Shown piece by piece: positions 34,288 through 44,296 of a stretch of DNA of 64,000 nucleotides. How positions within the stretch are numbered: the first letter of the stretch is position 1; every line of letters begins with the position of its first letter. The stretch is from UBA2040 sp963977135 (GTDB lineage Bacteria > Bacteroidota > Bacteroidia > Flavobacteriales_D > Crocinitomicaceae), in NCBI GenBank assembly GCA_963977135.1, contig CAXBNN010000005.1, positions 62,001 to 126,000 of the forward strand. Reading direction: 5' to 3'. Below the pieces are notes generated by a model, which saw only the letters and a program-made list of their open reading frames with translations, did no database searches and was not told the DNA's origin. Position numbers and translations under genes: made by a program.

Positions 34288-36144
34288 ATGAAAATCTACT
34301 TTTCAGCATTAGTTATTTTGACAAGTTTTTTGTCTCAAGCACAGTGTAACGGGACGGAACCGGTTATTGATTTAGGTCCTGATACAATTACGATTTGTAA
34401 TGGACAGCCCTTAACACTTACTGCGCCTTTAGGTTATGACTTCTATAAATGGTCGAATAACTCGCAAAGTAATTCTATTACAGTTTTAACAGGCGGCACG
34501 TATTCTGTAACTGCCGGAATTTTATCCCTATCTGGTCCAAATTTGGTTCAAAACGGTGATTTTGAGGCTGGAACAACTAACACGGCAAATAATTTTACGA
34601 CATCCTATGTTCCAGGTACGGGAGGAACTTGGGGTTTACTATCAAATCCAGGCCAATACGCAATTTCAACCTCGCCGAGTTTAGTTCATAATAATTTTTC
34701 CGTTTGTAGTGATCACACGACGGGGACGGGAAATATGTTCATTGCAAATGGCGCGGCTACTGCAAATACAACAGTTTGGAGCCAAACGATACCTGTAACT
34801 GCTGGGCAAGGATATATATTTAGTTATTGGGTGGCAAACGCACTAAACGATCCAGCTGTTGCTCAATTGCAATTGTATATAAATAATCAACCCATTTCTA
34901 CTATTTCATCGCCTTCATCAACGGCATGTATTTGGACACAATTCACTGGAACATGGGTTGCTGGAGCGAACCCAAATGCTGTTTTAAGAATAGTAAATCA
35001 ATCGACAGCAGGCGCAGGAAACGATTTTTCAATAGACGATATCGTTTTTAGAACAATCTGCACCAACACAGAAACGATTGTTGTAAATGTCAATTCTGTA
35101 GGTGTTATTGCAGGTCCGAATGTGACTATATGTGAAGGAGATACTGCAAATGTGGTAGCTACAACAAATTCACCAAACAATGTCTTAACTTGGGCAGCAA
35201 ACACAACACCAGGAGCAACATTGTCAACTACGCTTGCTGGGAACTATACGGTTACAGCGGTTTCCCCATTCGGTTGCACAAATTCAGCTTCAATGAATGT
35301 GATTGTAAAGCCAATGAACTGGGAAATTGGAAATAACATTTCGATAAATACGGATGCATGCGATAGCACGGGAGTAGTTATTGCGGTTGTTGATACTATC
35401 AATACTTCTTTGCCCGCACCAATGCCATTCACTTATACTTGGAGCGGTCCAGGAGCAGGAAGTACCAATCAAACAAATAATCCAATATTTAGCGACCTCA
35501 ATGCTGGGTGGTATTACTTGACAGTTACTTCTGATGGTTGCAGTCGGCAGGATTCTGTCGAAGTTGTAGCAAATAATGCACCAATAGCTGCAATTTCTGG
35601 TGGACCATTGACTGGATACATTCCTTCTTCACCACTTTTTGACAATAACAGTCAGTTTGCCACAAGTTACAAGTGGATTTGGAGCAATGGAGACACATTA
35701 AATATTAACGTTCCAGCTACAGTAGGCAATACGTTTACCGATACAGGCGCTGTTTGGGTAATGTTGATTGCGTATAACGGTAATTGTTCCGACACGACTT
35801 TTTTAAGTATGTATTATACCCAAGAACCAGTAATTGTTGTTCCACCCGTAATACCAGTATTTCCAGTTGTTTTTGAGTTAACCAATGTATTTACCCCTGG
35901 CGACGATGTAACTAATAAATTCTTCACATTTAAAATGGAAAACATTGTAGAATTGGATGTTCAAATTTTCAATCGCTGGGGAAATCTGATGTATCAAACC
36001 AAAGATCCTGATAATTTTTACTGGGATGGTAGATCACCCGAAGGTTATGACGCAGAAGACGGAGTTTATTTCTACAAGTACAAAGCCAAGGGTATTCAAA
36101 ACGAAAATTTTGAAGGAAACGGATTCTTGCATTTGATTCGGTAA
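34288..36144 (+). CDS. T9SS type B (gliding-motility C-terminal) sorted surface protein
   Basis: 618-aa secreted protein. Signal peptide (cut after SQAQ), an Ig-like/PKD-type stretch (IDLGPDTITICNGQPLTL, about 27-75), a carbohydrate-binding-like beta-sandwich (about 80-255, from NLVQNGDFEAG to FSIDDIVF), further Ig/PKD-like modules, and a C-terminal type B sorting domain (about 530-618) with LTNVFTPGDD, IFNRWGN and DGVYFYKY motifs. It should be exported by the T9SS and remain at the surface, perhaps as an adhesin. No catalytic site is visible. Confidence 0.9.
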   Translation: MKIYFSALVILTSFLSQAQCNGTEPVIDLGPDTITICNGQPLTLTAPLGYDFYKWSNNSQSNSITVLTGGTYSVTAGILSLSGPNLVQNGDFEAGTTNTANNFTTSYVPGTGGTWGLLSNPGQYAISTSPSLVHNNFSVCSDHTTGTGNMFIANGAATANTTVWSQTIPVTAGQGYIFSYWVANALNDPAVAQLQLYINNQPISTISSPSSTACIWTQFTGTWVAGANPNAVLRIVNQSTAGAGNDFSIDDIVFRTICTNTETIVVNVNSVGVIAGPNVTICEGDTANVVATTNSPNNVLTWAANTTPGATLSTTLAGNYTVTAVSPFGCTNSASMNVIVKPMNWEIGNNISINTDACDSTGVVIAVVDTINTSLPAPMPFTYTWSGPGAGSTNQTNNPIFSDLNAGWYYLTVTSDGCSRQDSVEVVANNAPIAAISGGPLTGYIPSSPLFDNNSQFATSYKWIWSNGDTLNINVPATVGNTFTDTGAVWVMLIAYNGNCSDTTFLSMYYTQEPVIVVPPVIPVFPVVFELTNVFTPGDDVTNKFFTFKMENIVELDVQIFNRWGNLMYQTKDPDNFYWDGRSPEGYDAEDGVYFYKYKAKGIQNENFEGNGFLHLIR

Positions 36145-36166
36145 TTCTTAATTCGAGCACGGTAAA

Positions 36167-36305
36167 AGAACCACGATTTCTTTTTTTGCTGAACTACGTT
36201 CATCAATTAATCAAAACATTAGGGCTGCGTAATCTAAAATCCCGGTCATCGGTTAATCCCTTGACCGCGAAGCAGCATCGCAGATAATCCTGGTTTTTTT
36301 CTTTA
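36167..36305. repeat. Degenerate dispersed repeat, copy A
   Basis: Starts AGAACCACGATTT and ends near TAATCCTGGTTTTTTT, with internal AATCCCGGTCATCGGTTAATCC. Shares its opening, its internal ATCCCG-N-TCATC-N-TTAATCC block and its T-rich end with copy B at 44932-45070. No coding potential seen. Confidence 0.5.
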
Positions 36306-36406
36306 ACAACCTATTTTCAAGCTTAATAAATCCCGGTTATTACTCAATAAAAAAGTGGAGATGCGTTTTATGCTTCTCCACTTTTAGTTTTATATTGTTT
36401 GAAATC

Positions 36407-39400
36407 TTAACGACCTCCTCCTCTTGTTGTTGGCTTAACTTCTGGACGTTTAAGTCTTTCATTAATTTGTGCTTCACTCAAGCGAAGTTCAACCGTTTCC
36501 ACAATTACTTGGCGACCATATAAAACGGTAGCTTCTATAATGTATATCGGGCTTGAGCCAACAGCATTAATGTCAAATTCGAAATAGACTTGATCGTTTT
36601 TGACTTGTTTTATAATTCTAGTTACAGCAACACCATTAACTTTAATCCTTATGTTATTACTGTTATTCAAATTCTCAACGACTCCTTTAATTTTGTTTAT
36701 ACCAAGATTGATTGTACTTGGCGAACTTGAAGGTGCAGTAAATTTAATCGTCGGGGACATTTCACCTCTTGTCGCGTTATAGTTAATCGTTGTATTTGCC
36801 GTTGCAGTTCCAACAGGATTAATGGCAGTGATTGTCACTACATTTGCACCTGATTGTAGGTTGACAGTTGCCGAACCACTATTTGTTAATCGATCGAAGG
36901 TAAAGGCTGTATTTTGTCCATTCACTTTAAAGATTATTTCCGCAGCATCTATTATTTCAGAAGTAGCGAAATTAACTTGATAAACACCCGTGGTTACACT
37001 AATAGGACTTGAAGCCGGTTGTGTAAAAGATACGGTTGGCGCATTTCGAGTAGGTGATTTTTCACGTGTAACGGTATGCGTGTAGCTCTTCGTACCACAG
37101 TTGTTTGTTACCGTTACTTTAAACTGCGCTAAGCCGACATTTATTGCATAATCAACTTCCAAAAGATTTGTTGAATTTGAGAAATTGAACGCAATCGCTT
37201 TGTTGTTCAGTAATACTTGAATTTGATTATTCGCATCAATTTCCGTCAAACTCAAGGTCATGTTAAATGATGAAGCATACGTTTTTCCATTATTCACAAC
37301 ATTTGAATGAACAAGAGAAATCGTTGGATTTGCACAATTAATTCTTGTTATCGTGTACGTATAAGTCTGTGTTCCGCAATCGTTAGTCGCAGTGACTGTA
37401 ACAAGGTTAACACCTATAGCTAAATTAGCCTCTGTTGTCAAAATATTTTGAGCAAGGTCATAGCTAAATGCTTTCACTTGATTGTTTACCTTAAAGACTA
37501 TTTGCGTTTTCAATGTAATGTTCGCAAATCCTAATTGAACCAATACAGCAGAATTTTCAGTTGTTGAATTTTGAGCTGCAGGAGCAATAGGTGAAATTAC
37601 TGGAACAAAACAAGGCACTTTTATAGGCATATAAATAACGGTTGCAGTTTTATGCGCTTCTCCACAAGCGTTTATTGCAATTACTTCCATGGTGTTGTTT
37701 CCTTTGTTTAAAGTAACAGTTTTACTGTATTTACCATCGGATCCAAGTGTTCCAGTCATCGAAACTCCATTGAAAACAAAGGCCATATTCGTCGCTGAAG
37801 GAATGTTTGTGATGTCAAACTTAAAGGTGAAACTTTCTTCTTCAACTACTTGTGCAGCAATAGTAGGAGATAGCTGAGTAATAACTGGTTTGTCACACGG
37901 TTCTATTGGCCGAACATAATTGATGTTCGTCGTAGAGTTTGCATAACCTCCATCGTTTGTTGCTGTAATTTCAAACAAGTTGTTTCCTGTTGCCAAAGTC
38001 AAAGGATAACTTAAAGTATTTGTCGAAGCATTGAAACTATAAAACTGGTTATTGATCACTTGACCGTCTTTTTTCAAAACAATTTGTTGTTTCGTATCTA
38101 TCCTTAGAATTTTAGCCGTCATAGTAAACTGGTTACTATTTACAGTTGTTCCTGGAGAAGCTGGAGAAGTAAAGGTTATAGTTGGTGGAACGACAACAAC
38201 GGGTTTTGTATAAACAATTGTTTTGCTGTCAGAGGCAGTTCCTGTATTTGTTGTAGCTGTAATAACAATTGTATTATTTCCTTCCGCCAAAGACATTGGG
38301 AATACTATTGTTTGTTGAGCAATATTTACAGTATAGCCGCTAACAGAAACGCCATTTACTTTTACATTGATTTGGCTTGAATTTGTTACTCCTGTAATAT
38401 TTGCCAATACAGTGTACGAAGCATTATTCACCGCCGCTGGACTTGTATTTGGTTGTGTAATCGCAACAGTCGGCGGAGTTTGAGGAACAGCCTCACGATA
38501 AATGATTGTCGTTGTTTTTACATCCGTTCCAGCAGAATTAGTTCCCATAATTTCAATGCTATTCGCACCGACTATTAGGTTAGTACTAAAACTTACCAAT
38601 TTTGATGTAGACGAGTAAGTAAAGTTACTTGTAAGTCCACCATTTATTTTTACGGAAATGTCATTTTTAGAGGCTACGTTGAGAACACTTGCCGTTATAG
38701 CGTAATTTGCTACACTTACGTTTATTGGATTAGTATTCGGGTTGATAAACGTTACAACAGGAGGTAAAACAGTTGCTGCTGGCTGATATATTATTGTTGT
38801 GGTTTTTGTATCACTACCTGCCGTGTTTGTACCTGTAATAGTCAAAACGTTTGCTCCTTGAACCAAGTTTAAATTGAAATTTAATAACCCATTACTGAAA
38901 CTGTATACTGTAACGTTTTGTCCATTACAAACGATATTGATTCCGCTTGGTGAACTAACATTTGTAACAGATGCTTGAACAGGATAAGAACTTAATTGAA
39001 CATTCGTTGGATTGGAAGCTGGATTGATATACGAAACTACTGGAGCTTGCAGCGTTTGAACCGGCGTATAAACAATCGTAACTTGTTTGCTATCGGTGCC
39101 ATCTGCGTTCGTTCCTTGTAAAAGAAGCGTATTCACTCCTTGATTCAGTGTAATTGAAGAAACAACTGAACCATTGCTTGGGTTAAATGTGAAACCTGTC
39201 GTTGATTGACCATTTACTAAGAAAGTAACTTGACTTTTTGTTGTTACGTTCAGCACAGTTCCAACGAATTGGAAATTTGGGCTATTCACACTTGCTGGAG
39301 AAGTATTTGGACTAGAAATACTCACAACCGGCGGTTTTGGAGCTGCTCTATCGTAAATTATAACCGTAGTAGCTGAAGCTGTTCCTGCAGCGTTCGTCCC

Positions 39401-41059
39401 GTACAATTCGAAAATATTCTGACCAGGATTCAATACCACAGTACATACAAAATCGTCTGTTGATGGATTGTAATTAAAGTTTGTTCGGCTCGTACCGTTT
39501 TGTTTGAATAGTACATTTTGACTTCCATCAACATTCAACACTTTTCCTCGAATCGTGAAATTCACGGAACCAACACTTGTCGGTGAAGTAGAAGGATCTG
39601 TGAAATATACAGTCGGAGGTTGTATAATAGGAACCTCTTGAAGAATAATCGTCGTCAGTTTCGTATCGCTACCTGCTCCATTAGTTCCTGTTATTTCAAC
39701 TATGTTTGAACCTTGATTCAAAACAATTGGGAAATCTACGTGACCATTGTTGGCATTGAACGTGAAATTCGTTTTCACGATACCATTTACTTTTACTTGA
39801 ACTTGTTCTTTCGTTTTCACGTTTAAAACGCGTCCAGTTACATTGTAATTGGCATTGTTTACAGTAATTGGGTTACTTCCTGGTGTAATAAATGATACAA
39901 CTGGTGGTGTTTCAACTTCACGTTTGTAAATAATAATTGTTGTCTTTGTATCCGTTCCATATTGGTTAGAACCAGTTAATTCAAATATGTTTTGACCTGG
40001 TTGTAATACTACGTTTGCACTAAACAAATCAGATTTTGTATTGTAAACAAAGTCACCTTTGTAGGTTCCGTTTTGCGTGAAAGTTACATTCTCTTTGTCG
40101 AAAACATTGGTAATGTTCGCTTGAATAATATAGTTCGGATTCGCAACTTCTAACCCAGATGTAGCCGGTTGTGTGTAAGTAACAACAGGCGGCATATTCT
40201 CGTTTTGTACTGTTGGCGTTGGAGTAGGCGTTACATTATCATCTCTAGTGCTGTTTTTACCAAAAAGGCGTATTTGAATGTATGCACTTGTATAATGGAA
40301 AATGTCTTGCTTGTATTTTCCAGGAGAATTGAATCCATCAAAACGGTCCATTTGTGCAAATGACGTTTTGTGTTCTAATCCAATTGTTACTGCTTTTCCA
40401 ACTTGATAACCCAATCCAAAGCCCAAACTCGATGAGGTATTGAATTTATAAGCATTTTGAGCACTTCCATCTAAAGCCGTTTCATAAACGCCGTCTTGAG
40501 TGTTTTTGATAGAGCTTTTACTTAAGTTATTTGGATCCCAAGCGTACAAACTTTGATCACCAGTAACTGGGTCAGTGTTTAAATAATCGCCGTAGGTTTG
40601 GCTAAAATTCATACCCAAACCACCGAAAATATAAGCGTCCCAGCGCGTTCGTTCTCTTAAACGATTGGCGTGAAGAACCAGTTCCAAATTGAACATGTAA
40701 TTCTCCGTTTGAAAGTTATGAATAGCATAACCGAAGGAATCTTGATAGTTCGTCGGATCTTGACTTAAGGTCGTATTAGGCGACGTGAAATCGCTCAATT
40801 TTTTATCTTGGCCGTACCAGAATCCACGAAGAAAACGTCCGCGGACATCCCAACTAAAAACAGTTCCCGGATTGTAATTGAATGATTTTCCCAATGTCAA
40901 TCCCCAACCCCAATTGTTTTGGTTCTTAACATCAGTGGTTTGCCATGTTGTACCTCCATTCACTCCAAAAAACCACTTTGCATTGTAGTTGGTCGAGATT
41001 TGACCAAATGTCATTTGTGCTAATCCTAGGCAAATGATAAACGAGTATAATTTTTTCAT
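36407..41059 (-). CDS. Giant barrel-plus-Ig-repeat outer-membrane protein, 1550 aa
   Basis: Start at the ATG 41059 (MKKLYSFIICLGLAQ), giving a clean signal peptide. Residues about 21-252 look like an outer-membrane beta-barrel (WGWGLTLGKSFNY, YAIHNFQTENYMFNLEL, SLGFGLGYQVGKAV, YTSAYIQIRLFGK), followed by a Thr/Pro linker (245-288). Then come 13 tandem Ig-like repeats of 93-97 aa (289-1434, last one degenerate to 1550), each with PPVVT-x4-P start, VNG in the middle and an N-x-F-E-I-x-GTN-x-x-G-x-D/T strand, recalling glucodextranase-B/Big-type domains. Repeats 9-11 carry a Cys pair instead of the GTN-x-x-G motif. The C-terminus (TTRGGGR) has no T9SS sorting domain. A barrel followed by Ig repeats is the layout of intimin/invasin inverse autotransporters, though the barrel is not recognisably homologous. 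Function unknown; adhesion is inferred. Confidence 0.88.
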   Translation of the reverse strand: MKKLYSFIICLGLAQMTFGQISTNYNAKWFFGVNGGTTWQTTDVKNQNNWGWGLTLGKSFNYNPGTVFSWDVRGRFLRGFWYGQDKKLSDFTSPNTTLSQDPTNYQDSFGYAIHNFQTENYMFNLELVLHANRLRERTRWDAYIFGGLGMNFSQTYGDYLNTDPVTGDQSLYAWDPNNLSKSSIKNTQDGVYETALDGSAQNAYKFNTSSSLGFGLGYQVGKAVTIGLEHKTSFAQMDRFDGFNSPGKYKQDIFHYTSAYIQIRLFGKNSTRDDNVTPTPTPTVQNENMPPVVTYTQPATSGLEVANPNYIIQANITNVFDKENVTFTQNGTYKGDFVYNTKSDLFSANVVLQPGQNIFELTGSNQYGTDTKTTIIIYKREVETPPVVSFITPGSNPITVNNANYNVTGRVLNVKTKEQVQVKVNGIVKTNFTFNANNGHVDFPIVLNQGSNIVEITGTNGAGSDTKLTTIILQEVPIIQPPTVYFTDPSTSPTSVGSVNFTIRGKVLNVDGSQNVLFKQNGTSRTNFNYNPSTDDFVCTVVLNPGQNIFELYGTNAAGTASATTVIIYDRAAPKPPVVSISSPNTSPASVNSPNFQFVGTVLNVTTKSQVTFLVNGQSTTGFTFNPSNGSVVSSITLNQGVNTLLLQGTNADGTDSKQVTIVYTPVQTLQAPVVSYINPASNPTNVQLSSYPVQASVTNVSSPSGINIVCNGQNVTVYSFSNGLLNFNLNLVQGANVLTITGTNTAGSDTKTTTIIYQPAATVLPPVVTFINPNTNPINVSVANYAITASVLNVASKNDISVKINGGLTSNFTYSSTSKLVSFSTNLIVGANSIEIMGTNSAGTDVKTTTIIYREAVPQTPPTVAITQPNTSPAAVNNASYTVLANITGVTNSSQINVKVNGVSVSGYTVNIAQQTIVFPMSLAEGNNTIVITATTNTGTASDSKTIVYTKPVVVVPPTITFTSPASPGTTVNSNQFTMTAKILRIDTKQQIVLKKDGQVINNQFYSFNASTNTLSYPLTLATGNNLFEITATNDGGYANSTTNINYVRPIEPCDKPVITQLSPTIAAQVVEEESFTFKFDITNIPSATNMAFVFNGVSMTGTLGSDGKYSKTVTLNKGNNTMEVIAINACGEAHKTATVIYMPIKVPCFVPVISPIAPAAQNSTTENSAVLVQLGFANITLKTQIVFKVNNQVKAFSYDLAQNILTTEANLAIGVNLVTVTATNDCGTQTYTYTITRINCANPTISLVHSNVVNNGKTYASSFNMTLSLTEIDANNQIQVLLNNKAIAFNFSNSTNLLEVDYAINVGLAQFKVTVTNNCGTKSYTHTVTREKSPTRNAPTVSFTQPASSPISVTTGVYQVNFATSEIIDAAEIIFKVNGQNTAFTFDRLTNSGSATVNLQSGANVVTITAINPVGTATANTTINYNATRGEMSPTIKFTAPSSSPSTINLGINKIKGVVENLNNSNNIRIKVNGVAVTRIIKQVKNDQVYFEFDINAVGSSPIYIIEATVLYGRQVIVETVELRLSEAQINERLKRPEVKPTTRGGGR
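36758..40195 (-). repeat. Tandem Ig-like coding repeats (12 full units)
   Basis: DNA of repeats 1-12 of the giant protein, about 280-290 bp each, diverged at the nucleotide level but with the recurring protein pattern PPVV, VNG, GTN-x-x-G. A thirteenth, degenerate unit follows to 36407. The divergence means recent recombination between units is not obvious. Confidence 0.8.
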
Positions 41060-41249
41060 GGTAATCTTTTTTGCGGTTATGGTAGTTAATTCCACAACTG
41101 TGCCAAATTGTTAAATATTTAATACCTGACGTTTGATTTTGAAGTTTTGAAGTCCAAATTGGCCGCTTCTAAATTCGTAAGTTGCAAATTTACAAGCTTT
41201 TATCATTTAAAAAAGTCCGAATGTTACAAATTTGTTAAACTCTTGAAAA

Positions 41250-44054
41250 TCAATGAGCATCCAACCAATTGTCGCCAATTTCCATTTCAACTTCCATAGG
41301 AACAACCATTTTAATAGCGCCTTCCATTGCTGTTTTCACCAAAGTTTTTAATTCGTCTATTTCACTTACGTGCACATCAAAAACCAATTCATCATGTACT
41401 TGCAATATCATTTTTGATTTGAAATCTTTCGTTTTCATTGCTTCATGAACAGCAACCATGGCGAGTTTTATAATGTCGGCTGCAGAACCTTGAATTGGAG
41501 CATTAATAGCATTACGCTCTGCAAAACCTCTTACGACAGCGTTGGCAGAAGAAATATCTGGCAAATAACGACGGCGTTTCATGATGGTTTCCACGTAGCC
41601 ATTTTCACGTGCATCGTTCACAGCTTTGTCCATATAGATTTTAATAGAACCATATTGTTCGAAATAACCGTCAATAATTCCTTTGGCTTCTGTTCTTGAA
41701 ATATCAAGATTTTGCGCCAAACCAAATGCGCCTTGACCGTAAATGATTCCAAAATTCACTGCTTTGGCTGAACTTCTTTGGTCTCTAGTTACATCTTCCA
41801 AGGCAACATGAAATACTTTCGAAGCGGTGGCTGCGTGAATATCGTGTCCTTTTTGGAAGGCTTCTATCATGTTTTTATCCTCGCTCAAAGCCGCAATTAT
41901 TCGCAATTCTATCTGAGAGTAATCCGCTGCTAGAAGTTTGAATTCTTTTCCTCGAGGAACGAACATTTTACGAATCTCTTTCCCTCTTTCACTGCGAATA
42001 GGTATGTTTTGCAAATTCGGACTATTGGAACTCAAACGTCCAGTCGCAGTGACCGTTTGCATGTAGCTTGTGTGAATTCGTCCGTCAACTGGATCAGCCA
42101 AAGTTGGCAATGGATCAACATACGTACTTTTCAATTTTCGCAATTGACGATAATCCAAAATCATCGGCATGATTTCGTGGTCGTTTTTGTGCTTCTGTAG
42201 TATATCTTCGGAAGTTGCGTATTGACCTGTCTTTGTCTTTTTCGCTTTTTTCGAAATTTGCAAATGATCGAAAAGTACTTCGCCCAATTGTTTAGGCGAA
42301 TCTACATTGAAGTCGAAATCAACGAAACTTTTGATGCTTTTTTCAAGCTCAATCAGCGTTGTTTCTAGTTCTTTGGAATAATTGTTCAAGCCTTCCACAT
42401 CGATAGCAACACCTTCAAATTCCATGGAACGAAGAATTTCGACCAAAGGCATTTCCATTTTATAAAACAAATCTTTTAAGTGTGGTTTCTGAATTTCCGG
42501 TTCAAAAATTTGCTTCAATTGAAAAGTGATATCCGCATCTTCACAAGCATAATCTACAATTTCTTCTGGCGGTAAATCGCCCATATTGCCTTGGTTCTTT
42601 CCTTTTTTACCAATTAAAGTTTCGATGGAAACGGGTTGGTAACGCAAGTAATATTCCGCTAAGAAATCCATGGATTGCTTCGATTCAGGTTGAATCAAAT
42701 AATGAGCAATCATGGTGTCAAAAGTTGGCTCAACTACTTTCATTTGATAGCGATTCAACACTTGAATATCGTATTTTATATTGTGGGCAATTTTCTCAAT
42801 TTTCTTGCTTGAGAAAAATGGCTCAAAGAAATCAACAATCTTTTTTGCTTCCTCAAATTCTTTTGGAACAGCGACATAATAACCTTCGCGCTCTTTGAAA
42901 GAAAATGCAATTCCGACTAAATCGGCGTGCAAAGCATTCAAACCAGTCGTTTCTGTATCGAAGCAAACTTGCTTTTGTTTCAAAAGTAAAGCCAATAATT
43001 TCGTTCTTTCCTCAGGCGTATTCACCAAATGGTACGATGCTTTTTCTGTCGCAATGGTTTTCAACTCAGCAGTAGTCATCGGTTCTTGGTTTACCACCAA
43101 ACTTTGCTGACCGAATAAATCCAATTGACCATCGGTCGTATTTCCAGCTGCCGTAACAACGATTTCTTCTCCTGTAATCCGTTTCGCTAAATTTCTAAAT
43201 TCTAATTCTGTAAATATTTTTAAAACCGCATCGTGATCGGGCTTGTCCAATTTTAAGTCAATAGGATCGAAAGGAACTGGAACATCTGTAATGATAGTCG
43301 CCAACATTTTCGACATCAATCCTTGTTCTTGGAAATTCTCAACATTTTCTTTCATTTTCCCTTTCAAGTCAGCGGTGTTCTTGAAAAGTTCCTCCATAGA
43401 ACCATATTCCTTGATGAATTTCTTCGCTGTTTTTTCGCCAACTCCAGGAATTCCAGGAATATTGTCTACAGCATCGCCCCACATTCCTAAAATATCGATA
43501 ACCTGCGATGGATTTTCAACCTCAAATTTTTCTTGAACTTCAGGAATTCCCATAACTACAGCCGGAGCTCCACCTCGTCCAGGTTTGTAGATGAAAATAT
43601 TTTCTGAAACCAACTGAGCAAAGTCTTTGTCGGGCGTCATCATGTAGGTTTGAAAACCTTCTTTTTCGGCCATTTTCGCCAAAGTTCCAATGATATCATC
43701 CGCTTCAAATCCTTCCAACATTAACATTGGAATATGAAATGCTTTGATGATTTCTTTAATTGGTTCCAACATCGAACGAATGTCTTCTGGCATTTCTTCA
43801 CGGTTCGCTTTGTAGGCCGCGAAATCTTCCATTCTATTCGTTGCTCCGCCAGGCGCATCGAAAACCACTGCCATGTGCGTTGGTTTTTCCTTTTGAATGA
43901 TGTCGATCATTGCGTTGGTGAAACCAAAAGCTGCACTTGTATTTTGACCTCTAGAATTGACTCTTGGGTTTTTCGCAAATGCGAAATAAGCTCTGTAAAT
44001 CAATGCAAAAGCGTCAAGGAGGAATATTTTTTTGTCTACGACTGGTGTTAACAT
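41250..44054 (-). CDS. polA: DNA polymerase I
   Basis: 934 aa with all three activities. Residues 1-300 form the 5'-3' flap nuclease (LLDAFALIYRAYFAF, GFEADDIIGTLA, GVGEKTAKKF). The 3'-5' exonuclease domain (about 345-540) keeps FDTETTGLNA (Asp, Glu), HNIKYDIQVLN and DYACEDAD, so proofreading should be active. The polymerase domain follows with DYSQIELRI (motif A), the RSSAKAVNFGIIYG helix (motif B) and VHDELVF (motif C). No insertion or loss seen. It is preceded by a hairpin-rich gap (44073-44133). Confidence 0.98.
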   Translation of the reverse strand: MLTPVVDKKIFLLDAFALIYRAYFAFAKNPRVNSRGQNTSAAFGFTNAMIDIIQKEKPTHMAVVFDAPGGATNRMEDFAAYKANREEMPEDIRSMLEPIKEIIKAFHIPMLMLEGFEADDIIGTLAKMAEKEGFQTYMMTPDKDFAQLVSENIFIYKPGRGGAPAVVMGIPEVQEKFEVENPSQVIDILGMWGDAVDNIPGIPGVGEKTAKKFIKEYGSMEELFKNTADLKGKMKENVENFQEQGLMSKMLATIITDVPVPFDPIDLKLDKPDHDAVLKIFTELEFRNLAKRITGEEIVVTAAGNTTDGQLDLFGQQSLVVNQEPMTTAELKTIATEKASYHLVNTPEERTKLLALLLKQKQVCFDTETTGLNALHADLVGIAFSFKEREGYYVAVPKEFEEAKKIVDFFEPFFSSKKIEKIAHNIKYDIQVLNRYQMKVVEPTFDTMIAHYLIQPESKQSMDFLAEYYLRYQPVSIETLIGKKGKNQGNMGDLPPEEIVDYACEDADITFQLKQIFEPEIQKPHLKDLFYKMEMPLVEILRSMEFEGVAIDVEGLNNYSKELETTLIELEKSIKSFVDFDFNVDSPKQLGEVLFDHLQISKKAKKTKTGQYATSEDILQKHKNDHEIMPMILDYRQLRKLKSTYVDPLPTLADPVDGRIHTSYMQTVTATGRLSSNSPNLQNIPIRSERGKEIRKMFVPRGKEFKLLAADYSQIELRIIAALSEDKNMIEAFQKGHDIHAATASKVFHVALEDVTRDQRSSAKAVNFGIIYGQGAFGLAQNLDISRTEAKGIIDGYFEQYGSIKIYMDKAVNDARENGYVETIMKRRRYLPDISSANAVVRGFAERNAINAPIQGSAADIIKLAMVAVHEAMKTKDFKSKMILQVHDELVFDVHVSEIDELKTLVKTAMEGAIKMVVPMEVEMEIGDNWLDAH

Positions 44055-44072
44055 AGTTATAAAAGTGTAAAA

Positions 44073-44133
44073 TTTTAGAGTGGAAAGTGTAAAGTGCTTT
44101 TCACTTTAACACTCATCACTTTTCACTCTAAAA
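44073..44133. repeat. Long imperfect inverted repeat upstream of polA
   Basis: TTTTAGAGTG (44073-44082) pairs with CACTCTAAAA (44124-44133), and inner AAGTGTAAAGTG-like and CACTTTAACACT-like arms extend the stem around a short CTTT loop. AGTG-rich hairpins of this kind recur between genes in Bacteroidota; a role in ending or protecting transcripts is possible. Confidence 0.5.
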
Positions 44134-44212
44134 AGTTTGGGATTTAAAAGTAATGATTTTTGTGGGGATGAAGTTAGTGGTTGGGTTATTTTGCCTATAA
44201 GATTTCAAACAC

Positions 44213-44249
44213 AAAAAAATCCGAGCACACAGAATGTATACTCGGATTT
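44213..44249 (-). terminator. Terminator of yceI
   Basis: 9-bp stem AAATCCGAG / CTCGGATTT with a 15-nt loop; the minus-strand copy runs into seven Ts. About 50 nt past the yceI stop. Confidence 0.65.
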
Positions 44250-44296
44250 ATAACTTAAATATGTAATAGGCTCAGCTTAAATCTGCCAAGGTATTT

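Noticed and set aside
36407..40195. Regular ~285-bp repeats considered as CRISPR or a satellite
   Set aside because: They are coding, diverged in DNA and conserved only as protein domains; no short direct repeats with unique spacers.
41096..41249. AAATTCGTAAGTTGCAAATTT motif near polA's end considered as a repeat
   Set aside because: Only a short resemblance to the AATTCGTAATT unit at 31441; not enough to define an element.
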